Assembly: GCF_004361915.1 (NCBI RefSeq)
Contig: NZ_SNWP01000012.1
Span: 62,001 to 126,000, forward strand
Direction: 5' to 3'
Source: Sediminibacterium goheungense
Lineage (GTDB): Bacteria > Bacteroidota > Bacteroidia > Chitinophagales > Chitinophagaceae
DNA length: 64,000 bases
Shown here: positions 60,687-64,000 of the stretch, piece by piece
How positions within the stretch are numbered: position 1 is the first letter of the stretch
Layout: the number at the start of each line of letters is the position of its first letter
Notes under the pieces: generated by a model
What the model was told of the DNA's origin: nothing
What the model saw: the letters and a program-made list of their open reading frames with translations, nothing else
The model's database searches: none
Position numbers and translations under genes: made by a program

Positions 60687-61331
60687 TTATTTTGTTTCCT
60701 GATTAATCGCCTCCAGCTGCTCGGTTAGTTCAATGACTTCCATAATGGTATCTCTGCTTTTTGCATTGAAATTTTCCATGTCAGTTATTCTGATGGCTGT
60801 ACCGGCCATACATACCATTAACATATTGGTACTACCTGAGCCAATTTCATTGAAATCAATATCAGTTGATATAATGGCATTGCCTCCATTTCTAACACAT
60901 TGTACCCGTAAGTCTGCCTTGCAAAGGCTGGTAGCCCTTGATATTTTTTGATTGGTTGTTTTTGAACCTGAACCAAAGAAGTCATTGAATGATCTTGATA
61001 GTTCTGTTACAAAACCTGTTCCTGATGTTGTTTGAGCAGTGACCATCCCAATTACTTCATATGTCCATTTAACTGGAGCTGGGCTTGTCATAACAGGTAT
61101 TACATGAATGATCTGTTTTAATCTCGTTTCAATATCCCCTTTCTGTTTTCTAAAGTTATCCGCAATTTTTTCTAACAATGGGGAAGAGCAGCTTGTGCAA
61201 TATGCTTCTTTATTACCATTTGAATGTTTGTTAATGAAGTCCACTTTTGATTGTAGAATTAAATCGGCACTAAAAAAGCCTTTCAGAGACTTGCCGCAGT
61301 TGGGGCATTTGTCAAAATCAAAATTGCTCAT
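60687..61331 (-). CDS. Zinc-ribbon plus YbjQ (heavy-metal-binding-like) domain protein
   Basis: 214 aa. N-terminal zinc-ribbon with CPNCGK (about 9-14) and CTSCSS (about 45-50). A middle helix (about 55-80), then the YbjQ domain (about 90-190): VIGMVTAQTTSGTGFVTEL, SRATSLCKADLRVQCVRNGG, NAIISTDIDF, the typical YbjQ_1 pattern. YbjQ proteins form pentameric rings of unknown function; the metal-binding name is historical. C-terminal tail helical. Probably cytosolic. Confidence 0.87.
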   Translation of the reverse strand: MSNFDFDKCPNCGKSLKGFFSADLILQSKVDFINKHSNGNKEAYCTSCSSPLLEKIADNFRKQKGDIETRLKQIIHVIPVMTSPAPVKWTYEVIGMVTAQTTSGTGFVTELSRSFNDFFGSGSKTTNQKISRATSLCKADLRVQCVRNGGNAIISTDIDFNEIGSGSTNMLMVCMAGTAIRITDMENFNAKSRDTIMEVIELTEQLEAINQETK

Positions 61332-61435
61332 AGTTAAGATTTTGTTTGGAATATTTATGTTTATGCTGAAATTCAGTAACTGTGATTGATTTTTATAAGT
61401 ATAAGATGTAAGTTTTTTTTGAATATCTGTCAGTT

Positions 61436-61744
61436 TTAGTATTTATTATGCTGCCAGCAATATCTACTCCCTGTCTGAGCATTTCTACTGCATCGACTTC
61501 CTTTTTTTGTAGTTGCCATGCACTGTGAAGCTCTTTGCTGTGTTGTTTTTTTCTTGGGGGCAGGTGCACATATGCCACAACTGCCACCGGAATTACACCA
61601 GTTACAGGAACTGCAACTGCTGCAAGCACGACAATAAGAACTGCCTGTACAGCGTGCATACTCGAGGCTTTCTTTTTTATTTGTGGGAACAAACGATGTT
61701 GAGCATACAAGGGTAGTGGCCAGTAATAGTAAAATTGATTTCAT
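61436..61744 (-). CDS. Small Cys-rich exported protein with C-terminal Cys/His motif
   Basis: 102 aa. Signal peptide MKSILLLLATTLVCSTSFV. Residues 28-60 are very Cys-rich (YCRACSSCSSCNWCNSGGSC), followed by CGICAPAPKKK and then a C-terminal module QCMATTKKGSRCSRNAQTG with SRYCWQHNK, similar to DUF5763-type zinc-like modules. Another frame of the same region is also open but lacks coding character. Role unknown; possibly a metal-binding or disulfide-rich surface protein. Confidence 0.82.
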   Translation of the reverse strand: MKSILLLLATTLVCSTSFVPTNKKESLEYARCTGSSYCRACSSCSSCNWCNSGGSCGICAPAPKKKTTQQRASQCMATTKKGSRCSRNAQTGSRYCWQHNKY

Positions 61745-61996
61745 GTAAAACAGTATTGGTTAATAACAGTTTATCTTATGAAATCTTAATACAACATAAT
61801 CTTATCTGTATAACAGAACTGCCGTACTGTTAAGTCCGTGCATAATGGATTATGATGGGGGGAGAAAAAGATTTATAGAAAGATATAGAAACTATGCTAA
61901 ATGACCAAGTAGAATAGCTGAAAATTCGGTGTTCTAGTTAGATGAAAACCCTCTGCAGGTAATGCTCGAATAAAAGATTGAATAACAATGCATCCC

Positions 61997-62243
61997 AACC
62001 CCGGAGGGGTTATATACGGTAGCTCCCAAATGACAAAAAAATATTTCATAACCCCGGAGGGGTTACACTGCATAAGTGCCGATATTGATTTTGTAAACAT
62101 ATCAGGTTGAGGGTTTAAACACCGTTTTGCCGCGAACTCTTTTCTAAATACACCCCTCTTTTATCCGAACATGTGTTACCCCTCCGGGGTAATGGGGTTC
62201 CTGGGGTGAGCTAGTGCTACCATGTGCTACCCCGATGGGGTAG
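61997..62243. repeat. Cluster of four AACCCCGGAGGGGTT-type palindromes
   Basis: Sites at 61997-62011 and 62049-62065 (same orientation, TAACCCCGGAGGGGTTA), 62176-62192 (inverted, TTACCCCTCCGGGGTAA) and 62227-62243 (variant CTACCCCGATGGGGTAG). Similar palindromes occur between genes in many Bacteroidota. Confidence 0.9.
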
Positions 62244-62335
62244 AAGGAAATGGAGGACTGGGATAAACCAATGCCTCTGTTTATGAGGAGCCAGCAGTTT
62301 ATATGGGTATTTGCTTTACAAGAGAATTAAGCCCG
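62230..62335. repeat. ~100-bp dispersed repeat, copy 2
   Basis: CCCGATGGGGTAGAAGGAAA to TTTACAAGAGAATTAAGCC; partner of 57989-58090. Confidence 0.82.
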
Positions 62336-62344
62336 CCTCAGTGC

Positions 62345-62378
62345 AACTTTTGGAAAGTTTCGGAACTTTCCAAAAGTT
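62345..62378. repeat. TCGG-loop hairpin repeat, perfect copy
   Basis: Arms AACTTTTGGAAAGTT (62345-62359) and AACTTTCCAAAAGTT (62364-62378) are exact complements around TCGG. Confidence 0.95.
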
Positions 62379-62575
62379 AATACTCACTTTTCTTTAATTC
62401 AGTAAGTCTAGTATTTCATGGATATAAGTCTGATAAACTGTAAATTTTTATTTTTTAAAATATTTGTGCCTCAGTGTAATTTTATCACGACATCCCTTTT
62501 CTCCCCTGCGGTAATATATTGAGACATTTTGGAAAGCTTTGTGGTGAAGGAATATACAGATAAGTAAGAGAGAGT

Positions 62576-64000
62576 TTAAGATTGAGCTTTAGTAGCCTTT
62601 TTTAAACATTCTAATACCTGTTTGAAAAGTGCCAACTTCCTGGGTGTATTAGTAGTAGTTTCTGTAGATTTTATATTGGTTTCTAACATAGTAATTGTGT
62701 GTTCAAGAATAGGTAACTCTCTATTGTGTTCGTTCGCGTGATGGTATCTTTGTTTTATGAATAAATTGAATAACTGAATCTCGTGTAGAGATATCCTATA
62801 AATAAGGGTAATTAATTCATGATCAGATATTTCCTTTAAAAAATCTGTACTGTCTACATAATTCCTAAAGTCCCCATTGGATTGATATTTTTTTATAAAT
62901 AGTGTAAAGTCAGACTTGAATAGTTGGGCAGTTTCGTTTCTTTTAATATTATTTTTTTCTTCTTTAATAATATTAATGATTTCCATTCCGTATTGATAAA
63001 ACTGCATATTGAGTTCGCTCATATCTCTATCAGAGTAACTATTTTCAAACATAAAAGCAGCATTATCCCAACTAGTAGTATTTTTGATTCTGTTGGCGGC
63101 AATTGAGAAGCCAGCTTTCAATTCTTCAATTTCATGTTCAAAATTTAGATTCAGAGGATTATTATATCGTTCAATATAGAAAATGATAGTTAGATATTCT
63201 GGGAGGTCATAATGCCCTAACTTCGCATAGTCAAGCATTTTAATTGTGGATGCTAAATATTCTTCCTCTTCTAGCAGTAGTGACGTTTTATAATCTAGTT
63301 GATTAAATATTTTATAGTGAAAAGGTATTTTATCATCTGTAAGTTGAAATATAATTTGGAATTCTTCAAAAAAAATCTGACTAGTAAATTCGGAGCCTTC
63401 TGTAATGTACCTAAATAGTGATTGAAAGAAACGATATTCTCCCGTTTGTATGTTGTATTTTTTTAAAAGATCGGTTAGAATTTCTCTATTCTGAGTAGTA
63501 GTCGAGTCTTGATATGATTCTTGATCATTGAAAATATCTGAAAGAGAGAAAACAAGTTTTCTAAAATCATTAATGTTTTTGTACGAAATTCTATTTTGCT
63601 TGTATTCAATAGCAATAATTAATATAAAACGAATGATGTTTGATGTTTGTTTGACGTACTCTTCTTTAGTGTCATTTTTTAAATTTTCTAATCCTTGTTC
63701 AATTTTGCTGAAGCAATCGTGCAGAATGCTTATTCCATATTCGCAACTTCTGAAATTAGTATTATTTTTTTTAGTAAATAAAACTAAAAGATCATTATGT
63801 TCTTTTAATTTTTGAGTAAATTCAGGATAGCCTGCATATTCCTGAGTAGTAATTGAATTTATTATTTGAGAAATATCAGGTTGGTAGGGGAATTTAATAC
63901 CAATTATTTTTTCAATATGCGTTTTGTATTCGTCATCTTCACCTATAATGTCCTCATTGCAAATAATAAGAATTTTGATGTTTTGATCAACTAGTGTGTT
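62576..64000 (-). CDS. KAP-like P-loop NTPase, C-terminal part (5' end outside window)
   Basis: The frame is open without a stop from the right edge to 62576, giving at least 474 aa; the Met at 63238 is only internal. The first visible residues read NIKILIICNEDIIGEDDEYK, then HIEKIIGIKFPYQPD, which resembles the sensor-strand region of KAP-type NTPases (hydrophobic strand, NE, then an EKIIG-type helix). The following ~430 residues are helical and charged without recognised domain. Walker motifs would lie outside the window. AT-rich compared with core genes. KAP-type NTPases are often part of phage-defence or membrane-associated systems; that role is inference. Confidence 0.6.
   Translation of the reverse strand, partial: NTLVDQNIKILIICNEDIIGEDDEYKTHIEKIIGIKFPYQPDISQIINSITTQEYAGYPEFTQKLKEHNDLLVLFTKKNNTNFRSCEYGISILHDCFSKIEQGLENLKNDTKEEYVKQTSNIIRFILIIAIEYKQNRISYKNINDFRKLVFSLSDIFNDQESYQDSTTTQNREILTDLLKKYNIQTGEYRFFQSLFRYITEGSEFTSQIFFEEFQIIFQLTDDKIPFHYKIFNQLDYKTSLLLEEEEYLASTIKMLDYAKLGHYDLPEYLTIIFYIERYNNPLNLNFEHEIEELKAGFSIAANRIKNTTSWDNAAFMFENSYSDRDMSELNMQFYQYGMEIINIIKEEKNNIKRNETAQLFKSDFTLFIKKYQSNGDFRNYVDSTDFLKEISDHELITLIYRISLHEIQLFNLFIKQRYHHANEHNRELPILEHTITMLETNIKSTETTTNTPRKLALFKQVLECLKKATKAQS

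Larger units (their letters stand above)
61745..62575. other. Intergenic region of 831 bp with GC-palindromes
   Basis: Contains four CCCC-x-GGGG palindromes, the second copy of the ~100-bp repeat and the perfect TCGG hairpin. A 67-codon minus-strand frame (61897-62100) is built from the palindromes and is not counted as a gene. Confidence 0.75.

Noticed and set aside
61393..61710. 105-codon minus-strand frame overlapping the Cys-rich protein
   Set aside because: The other frame has a clean signal peptide and a recognisable Cys/His module; this one has neither.
61897..62100. 67-codon minus-strand frame
   Set aside because: Built across two CCCCGGAGGGG palindromes; typical spurious prediction over such repeats.

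Overview
The window looks like chromosomal DNA of a Bacteroidota bacterium, most likely family Chitinophagaceae (Sediminibacterium/Hydrotalea-like). Evidence: moderate GC; an abundance of beta-barrel outer-membrane proteins, a carboxypeptidase-regulatory TonB-type receptor, DUF2723, HupE/UreJ with DUF6702, a SprB-repeat protein, an UpxY-type NusG paralogue; near absence of Shine-Dalgarno sites; and -7 boxes of the TAnnTTTG type. The genus is an inference. There is no rRNA and no CRISPR array; one tRNA (His) is present.

Layout. 1-15 kb is core genome: a PyrR-like phosphoribosyltransferase (cut by the left edge), a phosphohexomutase, Pcm, a large beta-barrel receptor, DUF445, tRNA-His, a C-terminal processing protease, an UpxY-type antiterminator, MtaB, a histidine kinase and several small envelope proteins. 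15-35 kb carries a DUF2723 glycosyltransferase-like protein, a VWA plus MoxR/Mg-chelatase-type ATPase pair, cysteine desulfurase, GlmM, a PAP2 phosphatase overlapping a GT39-type glycosyltransferase, a CNNM/CorC transporter, a DUF6702-HupE-M1 peptidase cluster and an esterase. 35-53 kb has a SprB-repeat c-type cytochrome, an ECF sigma factor with a membrane-anchored barrel partner, a VPS10/BNR propeller, two methyltransferases, DUF2975 plus Xre, hydrolases, AraC plus MBL-fold, DoxX, a beta-lactamase-like hydrolase and Crp/Fnr. 53-64 kb is accessory: sparse genes of mostly unknown function (a candidate injection-system cargo protein with a degenerate kinase-like core, a tectonin/PLL-like lectin, a YbjQ protein, a Cys-rich secreted protein) separated by long repeat-filled spacers, and ending in a KAP-like P-loop NTPase cut by the right edge, which may be part of a defence locus.

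The most unusual material is the intergenic DNA. Three kinds of repeats stand out: (a) spacers built from permuted 8-14 nt 'words' arranged as inverted repeats, with a different word set at almost every site; (b) a ~175-bp element with ~37-bp terminal inverted repeats in four or five copies from 50.8 to 59.9 kb, one copy lying between a ~66-bp direct duplication; (c) a hairpin element with 15-nt arms and a TCGG loop in at least four copies from 53.4 to 62.4 kb. At 45.1 kb a word repeat forms the 3' ends of two convergent genes. Two proteins (54.3-55.8 kb and 47.9-48.5 kb) have leaders that resemble those of contractile-injection-system cargo proteins; these and the edge NTPase are the best leads for an undescribed system.
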